From Parashewanella curva (GTDB lineage: Bacteria > Pseudomonadota > Gammaproteobacteria > Enterobacterales > Shewanellaceae), in assembly GCF_003675895.1 (NCBI RefSeq), contig NZ_ML014788.1:1-42061 (forward strand): a stretch of 42,061 bases of DNA, read 5' to 3'. Positions 1 to 8,836 of this stretch are shown here, piece by piece; position 1 is the first letter of the stretch; every line of letters begins with the position of its first letter. The position numbers were made by a program, and so were the translations under genes. Below the pieces are notes generated by a model, which saw only the letters and a list, made by a program, of their open reading frames with translations, did no database searches and was not told the origin of the DNA.

Positions 1-117
1 TTATTAGCTGGCTTATGGGTCTTTTTACAGCTCAACGAAGTTCTTTCTAACTATACCATTGAGGAGATTGAAGCATTTAGAGAGTTGGCTAGTTCGTTTT
101 TTGGACAAACCATGTAG
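1..117 (+). CDS. C-terminal tail of an unidentified protein
   Basis: An open frame enters from the left edge and ends at TAG (115-117), giving 38 residues that end SSFFGQTM. The tail looks helical, with a hydrophobic start (LLAGLWVFLQL) and an acidic stretch (TIEEIEAF). I do not recognise the family, and the window gives too little of the gene to tell. No hairpin terminator is apparent in the roughly 100 bp before the next gene, which is convergent. Confidence 0.4.
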   Translation, partial: LLAGLWVFLQLNEVLSNYTIEEIEAFRELASSFFGQTM

Positions 118-224
118 ATACCTATGGTTAAAATAGTATAAGTCAGTTTAAAGATAAAAACTTCCATAATATAGAATTACATTTGATTAAAGTTTCAAGG
201 CTTCTTAGGTTGATACAAGTATAA

Positions 225-1133
225 TTATCCCATTGTGCGAGTCTTATAACCACTTGGGCATATACCAAAGTACTTTTTAAAACAGCGGCTAAAATGGCTT
301 GTATTGGTAAAACCAACTTCAAAGCAAGCCGTTGTTACCTTTTGACCTTGCTTTATCAGGCCCGCCGCCCTTTTTAATCGCAATTGAAGTTGAAACGCCG
401 CAGGAGAACAGCCGAAATGAGTTTTAAATTGAGTAAAAAACTTCGACCTACTCATACATGACAATTTACACAACTGCTCAACATCGAGCTGAGAGTCTAA
501 ATTTTCGACAATATAATTTACTGATGCATTTATACCATTAGACTCAGGATCTTGTTCGCAGTGTTCCAAAATGAAGCTTCTCGTTTGCTCTCTCAATAAA
601 CGAATGGTTAGCTCAGTTATGGCTAGATCGATTAGATAGTTTCGATCTTGATGATTTTCAATGTAAACCTGAACAATTCGGTTTAACAGTTGCTGTGTAG
701 ATGATGTATGGTGTGTATGAATGGAGTTTGGCCTGTAACACCAACAACCGTAATCTTTATCAAGAGGTTTAGACTGTTCTAGCTTATCTATAACCTTCTT
801 AATTCGATCTGTTGATATTTCGATAGCTAAGCATGTTGTCGGTTCCGAAATTGTTGCTTCAGGAAAATCAATTTTTACTTGATTATTGGGCGCAATAACA
901 AAGGATTCATGAGGCAAGAATTGGCTGGGGCAAGCAAGTGAATCATCGTACATGATTTTTTTACCTGAAATCATTCCACAAAAAAGTAACTGATCTGATA
1001 AGAGTGGAATTTTATCAGCTTGCTCGTAAGTATCATAAATACTCAGTTCAGTATCCGGAGCTGTAAAGCTAATTTTATTTTCAACCAGTACCTGAGGTTT
1101 CTTTCGTAATTCAGATAGTTGTTCACGAATCAT
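225..1133 (-). CDS. AraC-family transcriptional regulator
   Basis: The 302-residue protein has an N-terminal sensor-like region (about 1-190) and a C-terminal AraC-type double helix-turn-helix (about 200-300). The first HTH includes LDVEQLCKLSCMSRSKFF. The second is followed by the family signature around VGFTNTSHFSRCFKKYFG and ends with PSGYK. The N-terminal part is not a clear sugar-binding cupin and its ligand cannot be read. The gene is divergent from the aldehyde dehydrogenase gene across 125 bp, the usual arrangement of a local activator with its target. It may respond to an alcohol or aldehyde signal, which is inference from the neighbour. Confidence 0.9.
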   Translation of the reverse strand: MIREQLSELRKKPQVLVENKISFTAPDTELSIYDTYEQADKIPLLSDQLLFCGMISGKKIMYDDSLACPSQFLPHESFVIAPNNQVKIDFPEATISEPTTCLAIEISTDRIKKVIDKLEQSKPLDKDYGCWCYRPNSIHTHHTSSTQQLLNRIVQVYIENHQDRNYLIDLAITELTIRLLREQTRSFILEHCEQDPESNGINASVNYIVENLDSQLDVEQLCKLSCMSRSKFFTQFKTHFGCSPAAFQLQLRLKRAAGLIKQGQKVTTACFEVGFTNTSHFSRCFKKYFGICPSGYKTRTMG

Positions 1134-1258
1134 ACGCCTATTCCAATGTTTTTATTTTGTACTGAGAGTCATTTATTGTGGATTAGCAGCAAAGTTAAAT
1201 TCATTTTGTGTCTTTACGTTAATAAGAAAAACCGATAAATACAATAGAAGGACATCAT
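1134..1258. promoter_or_regulatory. divergent araC-aldehyde dehydrogenase promoter region
   Basis: This 125-bp AT-rich region separates the two divergent genes and must hold both promoters unless transcription starts further away. A good Shine-Dalgarno sequence, GAAGGA at 1247-1252, lies 6 nt before the dehydrogenase ATG. I see no convincing -35/-10 pair and no clear repeated operator. AraC-type sites are degenerate and hard to see by eye. Confidence 0.4.
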
Positions 1259-2779
1259 ATGATTTACTCTGCTCCCGGCTCAAAAGATGCCATCGTTAAT
1301 TTTAAACCTAGGTATCAAAATTTCATTGGTGGTCAATGGGTTGAACCTTGCGACGGCCAATACTTTCAAAATATCAGCCCTGTTAACGGCCAACCTTTTT
1401 GCGAAATTCCACGCTCGAACGCAAAAGACATCGAACTAGCATTAGATGCCGCACATAAAGCTAAAGATTCATGGGGTGCAACATCTGTCACTGAACGCTC
1501 CAGTCTTTTGTTAAAAATTGCAGATCGTATCGAACAGAATATCGAATACCTTGCGGTAGCTGAAACTTGGGATAATGGCAAAGCTGTGCGAGAAACATTA
1601 GCAGCCGACTTGCCACTTGCAGTGGATCATTTCAGATATTTTGCGGGTTGTTTACGCGCGCAAGAAGGCTCTATTGGCGAAATAGATGAAAAAACCGTTT
1701 CATATCATTTCCATGAACCATTAGGTGTTGTTGGCCAAATTATTCCTTGGAACTTCCCTATTCTTATGGCAGCTTGGAAGCTAGGTCCTGCACTTGCAGC
1801 TGGTAATTGCGTCGTTCTAAAACCAGCAGAACAAACACCAGCATCTATTTTACTTTTAGTTGAATTAATTGAAGACCTTCTCCCAGCAGGTGTCCTCAAC
1901 ATCGTAAATGGTTATGGTGAAGAAGCCGGTCAAGCATTAGCCACCAGCAAGCGTATTGCAAAAATAGCCTTTACGGGTTCAACGCCAGTTGGTTCACACA
2001 TCCTTAAATGCGCTGCCGAAAATATCATTCCATCGACTGTAGAACTCGGCGGCAAGTCACCCAATATTTTCTTTAAAGATGTAATGGATCAAGAAGATGA
2101 GTATTTAAGTAAATGTATAGAAGGTGTTGTACTAGCATACTTTAACCAAGGTGAAGTCTGTACCTGCCCTTCCCGTTTATTTGTACATGAAGATATTTAT
2201 TCTAAATTTATTGAGAAAGTTATTGAGCGCTCCAAGGCTATTAAACGAGGTAATCCATTAGATACTGACACCATGGTTGGCGCTCAAGCATCGCAAGAAC
2301 AATACGATAAGATCATGGGTTACATAAAAATTGGCCGTGAAGAAGGTGCGGAAGTACTACTCGGTGGCGAAGCTGAATCATTAGATAGTGAGCACAGTAA
2401 TGGCTTTTATATCAAACCTACCTTACTAAAAGGTACAAATGATATGCGAATTTTCCAAGAAGAAATTTTTGGCCCTGTGATTTCGCTTTGTACATTTAAG
2501 GATGAAGACGAAGTCATTGAACTGGCAAATAGTTCAGAATTTGGCTTAGGCGCAGGTGTTTGGACTCGTGATATGAACCTTGCATATCGTATGGGTCGAA
2601 AGATTGAAGCTGGTCGGATTTGGACTAACTGTTATCACATGTACCCAGCGCATGCAGCCTTCGGAGGATATAAAAAATCAGGTGTTGGCCGCGAAACCCA
2701 TAAAATGGCACTTGAACATTATCAGCAAACCAAAAACCTGTTAGTTAGCTATGATGTTAATCCGCTAGGTTTCTTCTAG
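1259..2779 (+). CDS. aldB: NAD(P)-dependent aldehyde dehydrogenase, AldB/ExaC/AcoD type
   Basis: The 506-residue enzyme is full length for the family and oxidises an aldehyde (probably acetaldehyde or a similar short aliphatic aldehyde) to the acid in the cytoplasm. The catalytic Cys is C301 in [11 protein letters not shown], the pattern typical of the AldB/ExaC/AcoD branch, followed by C303. The general base Glu is E262 in VELGGKSPN. The cofactor and active-site loops IIPWNFP and AFTGSTPVG and the C-terminal [12 protein letters not shown] are present. The start is set by SD GAAGGA 6 nt upstream. The neighbouring divergent AraC regulator suggests inducible expression. The symbol is by family resemblance; exaC would serve equally well. 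Confidence 0.9.
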   Translation: MIYSAPGSKDAIVNFKPRYQNFIGGQWVEPCDGQYFQNISPVNGQPFCEIPRSNAKDIELALDAAHKAKDSWGATSVTERSSLLLKIADRIEQNIEYLAVAETWDNGKAVRETLAADLPLAVDHFRYFAGCLRAQEGSIGEIDEKTVSYHFHEPLGVVGQIIPWNFPILMAAWKLGPALAAGNCVVLKPAEQTPASILLLVELIEDLLPAGVLNIVNGYGEEAGQALATSKRIAKIAFTGSTPVGSHILKCAAENIIPSTVELGGKSPNIFFKDVMDQEDEYLSKCIEGVVLAYFNQGEVCTCPSRLFVHEDIYSKFIEKVIERSKAIKRGNPLDTDTMVGAQASQEQYDKIMGYIKIGREEGAEVLLGGEAESLDSEHSNGFYIKPTLLKGTNDMRIFQEEIFGPVISLCTFKDEDEVIELANSSEFGLGAGVWTRDMNLAYRMGRKIEAGRIWTNCYHMYPAHAAFGGYKKSGVGRETHKMALEHYQQTKNLLVSYDVNPLGFF

Positions 2780-2799
2780 AAATTAAAAAAGCGAATGAT

Positions 2800-2849
2800 G
2801 GTTTCAATTATCCATCCCTTATATCAAGTGGTAGTGATTAATTGAAACC
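2800..2849. terminator. inverted repeat between convergent genes, possible terminator
   Basis: A perfect 11-bp inverted repeat, GGTTTCAATTA (2800-2810) and TAATTGAAACC (2839-2849), surrounds a 28-nt loop. It lies between the stops of the aldehyde dehydrogenase (+) and the kinase-like gene (-). A pyrimidine-rich tail follows on the plus side, and a run of T lies about 10 nt beyond it on the minus side. The long loop and weak tails make it an atypical terminator. Confidence 0.4.
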
Positions 2850-2866
2850 TTCCTTTCTCGTACACA

Positions 2867-3454
2867 TCAACGTCGAAATAATTTTTCTTTCAATATATTA
2901 ATCGGCTTTTTGATTATTTGAAAAATTTGACGCAAGCCCAACAATGAAATTAGTTCAATCTTTTGAAATCTAGTCAGCATTTGTGGTTGGAATTGTCCAA
3001 TTAAGCGCAACACGTGCGAATGAGTTACAGCTTTCGCTATCAGCCAAACCGGAGAAAACTTAAATCGACATATTGTGATACGTTCAAAATCCACCATATA
3101 AAGCTTACCTTTTTCATCTACTAATAAATCCCTTAAAGGCAGAGCATGTCTTGCGATGCCATGTGAAAGCAACTGATTCACAATCCCTTTTAATTGTTTA
3201 ATATGTGACTGCGATAAGCATGTTGGTTTTATACCTGGCAAACGACTCATTTCAAAACTCATTTCATTTTTATTTACATTAATAAGCTTTGGAACTCGTT
3301 TGAAGTCAACGAGTTGTTTCAACGCATAAATTTCGAGTTTAAAGCGCTTTAAACTGTCTCGTTGAGGCAAAAACCTTTTGATAACATTATGTTGATTGAT
3401 TTCAACATACATTTTCCCTGTTCGGTAGATCCTTCTATTAATACTCTCAATCAT
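2867..3454 (-). CDS. small protein-kinase-fold protein (LPS-kinase/RIO-like)
   Basis: The 195-residue cytoplasmic protein carries a kinase-like catalytic core. An N-terminal segment has VIKRFLP (a possible ATP-lysine strand) and LEIYALKQL (a possible helix C glutamate). ARHALPLRDLLV resembles the catalytic loop and YMVDFERI the metal-binding DFG-like motif. This pattern occurs in small bacterial kinases acting on lipopolysaccharide core sugars or of RIO/YrbL type. The substrate cannot be read. The start is ATG at 3454, 5 nt after AAGGAG, rather than the adjacent GTG at 3457. It lies 91 bp downstream of the SCO gene on the same strand, so it may be read as the last gene of the cox transcript. 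Confidence 0.6.
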   Translation of the reverse strand: MIESINRRIYRTGKMYVEINQHNVIKRFLPQRDSLKRFKLEIYALKQLVDFKRVPKLINVNKNEMSFEMSRLPGIKPTCLSQSHIKQLKGIVNQLLSHGIARHALPLRDLLVDEKGKLYMVDFERITICRFKFSPVWLIAKAVTHSHVLRLIGQFQPQMLTRFQKIELISLLGLRQIFQIIKKPINILKEKLFRR

Positions 3455-3548
3455 CACAACTCCTTTTCTCTAGCACAATTCCTTGTTGAATAACGCCCAA
3501 CTGAAGCGTAGAACATTATATTCACACCTAAGTACTTGTAATATTAGT

Positions 3549-4178
3549 TTAACCGTATCTATCCATGAGTTTCAAAACATCTGCTTCCATATCTTCGTTT
3601 TTTATTTGCGGTATTCTACCAGGCACGACTTGTGGCTTAATAATTCCGATTTTCAAACCTTTTGGAGATACTAATGTCATAGTTGCACTGTGACTAATTA
3701 GATAATTTTTGCCTTCCCCTACTTTTGAATAAGCCATTCCTAGGTTCCGTGTGAGTGGTAACAATTGTGATTGACTACCAGTAACAGCGATAAAATGCTT
3801 ATTAAAAAATGTTGTGTACTCTTTTAACTTGTGAAGGCTATCGCGTTCAGGATCAACTGAAATAAAAACAATCTGAAATGGATGGTCTTTTTTTAATTTA
3901 GGGTATGCTGCGGCAAGTTTAGTCATGGCTGTTGGACAAATATCTGGACATGTTGTGTAACCAACAAAAAATAAAGTCCATTTGCCTTGTAGACTCTCAT
4001 TTGTGAATGACTTTCCATATTGATTTGTTAAGTGAAATGGTATAACTAACTTTTTGGTCGGATATTCCGTAGTCGTGATCAGTGTCAATGGCCGATGGTG
4101 TTGATAATATGCTAATCCACCACCTAATAGTCCAAAAGTAATCAAACAGCTAATCACTAATGATTTTGATTGCATCAT
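3549..4178 (-). CDS. SCO1/SenC/PrrC copper chaperone for cytochrome oxidase
   Basis: The 209-residue protein has an N-terminal membrane anchor (about 7-25) and a periplasmic thioredoxin-fold domain. The copper ligands are C77 and C81 in TTCPDICPTAM and H163 in ISHSATM; FISVDPERD is the family's loop. It delivers copper to, or reduces, the CuA site of subunit II. It is the last biogenesis gene of the oxidase operon, 6 nt after ctaB. The SD AAGGG fits the second of two adjacent ATG codons (4175) slightly better than the first (4178). Confidence 0.93.
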   Translation of the reverse strand: MMQSKSLVISCLITFGLLGGGLAYYQHHRPLTLITTTEYPTKKLVIPFHLTNQYGKSFTNESLQGKWTLFFVGYTTCPDICPTAMTKLAAAYPKLKKDHPFQIVFISVDPERDSLHKLKEYTTFFNKHFIAVTGSQSQLLPLTRNLGMAYSKVGEGKNYLISHSATMTLVSPKGLKIGIIKPQVVPGRIPQIKNEDMEADVLKLMDRYG

Positions 4179-4184
4179 CTGCCC

Positions 4185-5093
4185 TTATAAGTAATGGTCA
4201 AGCAAAAACAAACTAAACAGCAGCATTAAGTAATAAATTGAAAACTTAAATACTGACATGGACGACTGCTTTGAAGGATTATATTTTAGTTTCCATGCTT
4301 GTATGAAAAACAAGGCACTTAGAATTGTCGATCCAATTAGATAAATAGCACCTGTCATACCTACAATAGCAGGAAGCAGACATGCTATTCCTAATAGCAA
4401 GGTATAAAGTAAAATAGATGTTTTTGTGTATTCAATGCCATGAGTAACAGAAAGTACAGGTATCTCAGCTTTTGCATATTCATCTTCTTTTGCAATCGCA
4501 AGCGCCCAAAAATGTGGCGGAGTCCAAAGAAAGATAATCATCACAAGCAACACTGCATTACTATCTAACTTACCAGTAATAGCTGTCCACCCTAGCAATG
4601 GAGGCATAGCACCTGCCAGACCACCAATGACAATATTTTGTGAAGTTGCTCTTTTTAAATATAAGGTATATATCACGGCATAACCAAGCAGGCTTGCAAA
4701 TGTCAGCCAAGCTGTCAGAGAATTCACATAGCTAAATAAAGTGCAGAATCCAAATCCGCCAAGTATTGAAGCAAATACACTCGCTTTAAACACACTAACT
4801 CTGTGTTGTGCGACAGGCCTTTTATGTGTACGCTTCATTTTTGCATCAACTTCACGATCAATCACATGGTTAATTGTTGCCGCTGACGCTGACATCATTG
4901 CAATTCCTAATAACCCAAAAAACACCAACCTAATAGGTAATGTTCCTTGAGTTGACATGCACATTCCTACCATCACAGTTAGTAGCATGAGCGCGACTAC
5001 CTTAGGCTTAGTGAGCTCTAAATAATCTCTCCAACTAAAAGGAATGCTTGTAAATGAATTAATCATTATTGCTCTATTCATCTTATTGCTCAT
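4185..5093 (-). CDS. cyoE: protoheme IX farnesyltransferase (heme O synthase)
   Basis: The roughly 302-residue UbiA-family integral membrane prenyltransferase transfers a farnesyl group to heme B to give heme O, the precursor of heme A. The first Asp-rich motif reads [19 protein letters not shown] and the second region [13 protein letters not shown]; about nine hydrophobic helices follow one another. The start chosen is ATG 5093, with SD-like AGGGTGGT just upstream. It overlaps the 3' end of ctaA by 11 bp, which indicates translational coupling. An ATG at 5081 is the alternative. This is the ctaB homologue of the oxidase operon. Confidence 0.95.
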   Translation of the reverse strand: MSNKMNRAIMINSFTSIPFSWRDYLELTKPKVVALMLLTVMVGMCMSTQGTLPIRLVFFGLLGIAMMSASAATINHVIDREVDAKMKRTHKRPVAQHRVSVFKASVFASILGGFGFCTLFSYVNSLTAWLTFASLLGYAVIYTLYLKRATSQNIVIGGLAGAMPPLLGWTAITGKLDSNAVLLVMIIFLWTPPHFWALAIAKEDEYAKAEIPVLSVTHGIEYTKTSILLYTLLLGIACLLPAIVGMTGAIYLIGSTILSALFFIQAWKLKYNPSKQSSMSVFKFSIYYLMLLFSLFLLDHYL

Positions 5094-6078
5094 GTTGACC
5101 ACCCTGCCGCCACACATGAAAATTGATATATAGCATGCAAAGCAGAAGCATTAAGGCACCAGCATTGTGAGCCACAGCGATCCCAATGGGTAATTGAAAT
5201 AATACGTTCATTACCCCTAAGCTGATTTGTAGACACAAAAATCCCAATAGCCAGTATCCACTTTTTTTAATTGTATATACCTGCTGTGACAGTAATCGAA
5301 ATGCTAATGAGCCCAATACACAACTTGTCACCATTGCCCAAATCCGATGGCATATATGAATCGTCATTCGAGCATCTGAGCTTAGTACTCCGAACTCATA
5401 GCTTTTATGTAGACCTTGCAAAGGAGAAAATGCTTGAGTGAAATCTAAATGGTTTATCCAATTACCCTGACAAATAGGCAATGAAGTGCAAGCTAAAGCT
5501 GCATAATTAGTGGAAGTCCACCCACCCAATATAATTTGAATAACTAAAGTAAATAGACCAAGAGCTGCATGACGTTGTATCACTACTGCTGAGCAATGCT
5601 CCATCGCTTCATTGCGCTTGATAGAATTAAGATGAATCAGCCAAAGCAGCGAAATGACGCAGTAGCCACCCAATAAATGAGACATCACTACAATCGGCAT
5701 TAACTTCATTGTAACTGTCCACATGCCAAGTAGAGCCTGAAATACTACAACAGCTACCAAACCCCATGTTAAGAGCCTTGGTGTGATTCGTTTAGTTAAT
5801 GATTGAATTAATATGGCCAGAATTAGAAGACTTAGGCTGCCAGCAAGGTAACGATGGATCATCTCTAGCCATGCTTTTTCAGGTTGTAAGACATCGCCAA
5901 GAAACAGCCTATGAGTATTTTGCAGAAGCTGAGTCTGTGTCGGTACTGTCAGGTGATCGTAGCATTTAGGCCAGTCAGGACAACTTAAACCCGCATTCGA
6001 TAGTCTGGTATAAGCGCCCATTAATATCACGGTGAAAGCTAATAGAATTGCACATCCAATCAATAATCTCGACTTCAT
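5083..6078 (-). CDS. ctaA: heme A synthase (COX15/CtaA)
   Basis: The 331-residue, eight-helix membrane enzyme oxidises the C8 methyl of heme O to the formyl group of heme A. The presumed heme-ligand histidines lie in MIHRYLAG (H75), MSHLLGG (H134), ICHRIWAM (H244) and VAHNAGA (H304). Cysteine pairs occur in CPDWPKC (33 and 39) and in the loop around C197 and C203. The start is ATG 6078, which shares its A with the TAA stop of the preceding gene (TAATG) and has SD AAGGTGGG. A longer in-frame extension upstream lies inside the preceding gene and is not used. Confidence 0.95.
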   Translation of the reverse strand: MKSRLLIGCAILLAFTVILMGAYTRLSNAGLSCPDWPKCYDHLTVPTQTQLLQNTHRLFLGDVLQPEKAWLEMIHRYLAGSLSLLILAILIQSLTKRITPRLLTWGLVAVVVFQALLGMWTVTMKLMPIVVMSHLLGGYCVISLLWLIHLNSIKRNEAMEHCSAVVIQRHAALGLFTLVIQIILGGWTSTNYAALACTSLPICQGNWINHLDFTQAFSPLQGLHKSYEFGVLSSDARMTIHICHRIWAMVTSCVLGSLAFRLLSQQVYTIKKSGYWLLGFLCLQISLGVMNVLFQLPIGIAVAHNAGALMLLLCMLYINFHVWRQGGQHEQ

Positions 6079-6611
6079 TAACCCACCTTCGATAACTTCA
6101 GTAATGTTCGAATATCTGTTAATAAATGGCGAGCTTGATCTATACAAGCTTGATCATTCGTTACCATTGGATAGCTCGTTACCCATTTACCCAATGGGTC
6201 AACAACCACAAATAAACGACCAGTTAACGCTTTATTTACGGCTGAATTAGCCCTTAAATAAAAAGCATTAGTGCTCTTATCGTCAAATAGTTTATTGTTC
6301 ACTAAAACAGGAGCAACTCTTGACTGATCTTTTCCTAAAGCGGTAATAGTTTGGTGCAATACAAATAATTGTTGGCGACACAAGCTAGTGCATTTATCAG
6401 GTACTTGATAAAGAACCTGCCATTTATGAGGCGCAGGATTTTCAATTTTGAGCGTTCGATAACTCATTGCTGCTGGCAGTAAGTCGCCTAAGTTAGTCGA
6501 ACCTTCTCGATACCAGTGCATATTTAAAAATAGTTTGCTAAAAATCACTGGGGCGATAAACACCAGCGCTAAGCACATTAATATTTTCTGATCACTAAGC
6601 TTTGTTACCAT
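6078..6611 (-). CDS. oxidase-operon membrane protein with a SCO-like CxxxC motif
   Basis: The 177-residue protein has one N-terminal transmembrane segment (about 10-28) and a probable periplasmic domain. C74 and C78 in DKCTSLCRQQL give the CxxxC spacing of SCO copper chaperones, and VVDPLGKWVTSYP resembles the late strand region of a thioredoxin fold. I see no obvious SCO histidine. A gene of this kind commonly sits between SURF1 and ctaA in Shewanella-type cox operons. It overlaps SURF1 by 17 bp and ctaA by 1 bp, so it is tightly coupled to oxidase assembly. A role in copper or thiol handling is inference. Confidence 0.8.
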   Translation of the reverse strand: MVTKLSDQKILMCLALVFIAPVIFSKLFLNMHWYREGSTNLGDLLPAAMSYRTLKIENPAPHKWQVLYQVPDKCTSLCRQQLFVLHQTITALGKDQSRVAPVLVNNKLFDDKSTNAFYLRANSAVNKALTGRLFVVVDPLGKWVTSYPMVTNDQACIDQARHLLTDIRTLLKLSKVG

Positions 6612-7359
6612 CTAGCCTGTACCTTTTACAAAAACTGAATAAACCTATTACGACCATGGTTGTTGCCATGGCAAACCACTGAACCGCATACCCATAATTT
6701 TTTGAAGAAGGCATAGCTAATTTATGTTTTCTTTTTAATAATACCCTTCCATCGATAGTGTAAAATTGTTGCTTTGGCTGGAGCGCGACCGCCAATACCT
6801 TGTGTCCCAAGAAGCGACTTAACTGCTTGTAATTGAGGTTCTGGATTCTAATTTGCTTACCGATTTCAGGTAATAACTGGCTGCTGAACGGGTTTTTAGC
6901 AGTGTGGTACAGAGTACCAACTAACTTTACTTTTTGAGTTATTTCTTTAATCACGGGTAAATGATTACGCTGGGCATAAGCTACTATGAACCCTAAATCC
7001 ACTAACAACCAAGGTTGATTTCTTTGATATTTCATCACTTGGTAAATTTCATAACCTACTTTTTTCCCTAAAATTTGATTATCAAGATAAACCAATGGCT
7101 TTGATACAGGGGTTAAATCCACTTTTGCTTGAAAACCGGTAAGTGAAGCCATATTCGAGGCGTTATTAATCTTAAAAAAACTCAACTGATGATGACTTCG
7201 AACAAAAAAACTGGTTTCCAACTGTTGGTTATGTTCACCTTTTCTCAATTGCCAAAAACCAAGCTTAACTAATAGCAAAATCAAACTGGTAAACAATAAA
7301 AAACCCACAACCTTTTTACAGCTGATGTTCTCGAAATAATTAAAGTTTGTAATCGCCAT
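6595..7359 (-). CDS. SURF1 family cytochrome oxidase assembly protein
   Basis: The 254-residue protein has the SURF1 layout: an N-terminal transmembrane helix (about 17-34) followed by the hallmark GFWQLRKGEH, a periplasmic domain, and a C-terminal helix (about 226-245) preceded by NYGYAVQWFAM. In other bacteria it helps insert heme A into subunit I. It begins 7 nt after coxC and overlaps the next gene, consistent with one transcript. Weak SD (TAAG) suggests coupling to coxC translation. No separate DUF2909-like small gene fits between coxC and this gene. Confidence 0.93.
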   Translation of the reverse strand: MAITNFNYFENISCKKVVGFLLFTSLILLLVKLGFWQLRKGEHNQQLETSFFVRSHHQLSFFKINNASNMASLTGFQAKVDLTPVSKPLVYLDNQILGKKVGYEIYQVMKYQRNQPWLLVDLGFIVAYAQRNHLPVIKEITQKVKLVGTLYHTAKNPFSSQLLPEIGKQIRIQNLNYKQLSRFLGHKVLAVALQPKQQFYTIDGRVLLKRKHKLAMPSSKNYGYAVQWFAMATTMVVIGLFSFCKRYRLDGNKA

Positions 7360-7366
7360 TTGTTAC

Positions 7367-8239
7367 TTAGAGCACATACACGAATACGAATAAACAAAGC
7401 CAAACAACATCAACAAAATGCCAGTACCAACTACCAGCTTGAAAAGCAAAATGTTTATCTGGAGTAAAATGCCCTTTTAACACACGACAAAATAGAACGA
7501 TGAGAAAAATGCTCCCTAGCGTCACGTGCAACCCATGAAATCCAGTAAGCATAAAGAAAGTGTTGCCATAAACCCCTGATTTAAGTGTCAGGCCTACCTC
7601 TGTATATGCATGGTAATACTCAGTGGCTTGAAAAAATAAAAAACTTAAGCCTAGTAATATGGTTAACCCAAGGCATACAGTTAGAGTTTTTCTTTTGTTC
7701 TTCTCTAAACTGACGTGAGCAAAATGCAAAGTAACTGATGAAGTCAATAAAATAACTGTATTGATTAGAGGTACCCCTAACCACGGCATAGCCTGTGTTT
7801 TATCGCCTTTAGGAGTAATAATTAGCGGCCATTGAGCTTTGAAATGAGGCCATAAAATTTGATGAGTGACTCCACCATCATGCCCACCTAACCATGGAAC
7901 AGAAAACACCCTCACAAAGAATAATGCGCCAAAGAAAGCAGCAAAAAACATGACTTCAGAAAAAATAAACCAACTCATCCCTTGACGAAATGAGATATCC
8001 ATCTGCTTTGAATATAAACCAGACATAGATTCAATAATCACATGCCTAAACCAACCAACAATCATAAACAAAATTGTGGCTATACCTGCCAACAGTAGAT
8101 AAAGTCCATGAGTAGCCTGTCCTTTTTCTAACTCAATGACAAAATGACCAGCACCGAAAGCAATTCCAAAAAGCCCTACAGCACCTATGATTGGCCACGG
8201 GCTTTGTTCAGGCACATAATATTTTGCATAAGCATTCAT
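7367..8239 (-). CDS. ctaE: cytochrome c oxidase subunit III
   Basis: The 290-residue, seven-helix protein is the structural subunit III of the aa3-type oxidase. Diagnostic stretches include FIFSEVMFFAAFFGALFFVR, TGFHGLHVTLGS and WYWHFVDVVWLCLF. It carries the longer loop between helices 3 and 4 seen in proteobacterial subunits of this type. ATG 8239 is taken as the start because GGAG lies 6 nt upstream, so the four residues before it in the longer frame are not translated. It follows cox11 by 18 bp. Confidence 0.96.
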   Translation of the reverse strand: MNAYAKYYVPEQSPWPIIGAVGLFGIAFGAGHFVIELEKGQATHGLYLLLAGIATILFMIVGWFRHVIIESMSGLYSKQMDISFRQGMSWFIFSEVMFFAAFFGALFFVRVFSVPWLGGHDGGVTHQILWPHFKAQWPLIITPKGDKTQAMPWLGVPLINTVILLTSSVTLHFAHVSLEKNKRKTLTVCLGLTILLGLSFLFFQATEYYHAYTEVGLTLKSGVYGNTFFMLTGFHGLHVTLGSIFLIVLFCRVLKGHFTPDKHFAFQAGSWYWHFVDVVWLCLFVFVYVL

Positions 8240-8257
8240 GGCAGTCTCCATATAGAG

Positions 8258-8836
8258 TTAGCTTTCAATTTGTTTAGCCACTTCTGGATGAACAGCTAAA
8301 ACAGCCTTGGTAACATCGTACAAGGTATACGACAAGGTAATCGTATGTATTTCTTTGGGTAACGCAGGGTCAATAAAAAAAACCACAGGCAAATCAGCTT
8401 TGGTTTGAGGCTTCAGCGGCTGCTGGGTAAAACAAAAACATTCAGTTTTGTGAAAATACAAAGTACCCTGACCGGGTGAGATTGAAGGAATTGCTTGGGA
8501 AACGATCAAATGATTTGAGTTATTTTTCGCATAAAACTGAGCATGAGCTAATTCGCCAGGATGCACAGTCACCTCTTTAGTGATCGCACCAAAATCATAA
8601 GGTAAGCCTGGGTGAATTTGCGTAACAAACTCAACTCTAATATTTCGACTTTTATCTACCACTAATTCTCTTTTGTATTTTTCAGGAAGATTGGATGAGT
8701 GACCATTTATACCCAGTTGTTTACACATGACGTTATAAAGAGGAACAAGCGCAAAACCAAAGCCGAACATGCCTATACAGCCACAGACTAAGTAAATCAT
8801 CAGCTTTTTGTTATTACTCATCGGCGCCTTTGTCAT
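8258..8836 (-). CDS. ctaG: cytochrome oxidase copper chaperone CtaG/Cox11
   Basis: The 192-residue protein has a single N-terminal transmembrane helix (about 12-33) and a periplasmic copper-binding domain that supplies the CuB site of subunit I. The Cu(I)-binding CFCF motif is at C133 and C135 (KTECFCFTQQPL). PVVFFIDP and the final THTITLSYTLY-like strand match the family. The ATG immediately follows the coxA stop (GAGTAAATG), with AGAGG 8 nt upstream, so it is probably coupled to coxA. Confidence 0.95.
   Translation of the reverse strand: MTKAPMSNNKKLMIYLVCGCIGMFGFGFALVPLYNVMCKQLGINGHSSNLPEKYKRELVVDKSRNIRVEFVTQIHPGLPYDFGAITKEVTVHPGELAHAQFYAKNNSNHLIVSQAIPSISPGQGTLYFHKTECFCFTQQPLKPQTKADLPVVFFIDPALPKEIHTITLSYTLYDVTKAVLAVHPEVAKQIES

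Noticed and set aside
3483-3674. Plus-strand open frame opposite the SCO gene end
   Set aside because: It lies mostly antisense to a conserved SCO coding sequence, has no SD and no recognisable product.
6079-6147. Longer N-terminal extension of CtaA
   Set aside because: The extension lies within the preceding gene; the TAATG junction with SD AAGGTGGG gives the normal CtaA start at 6078.
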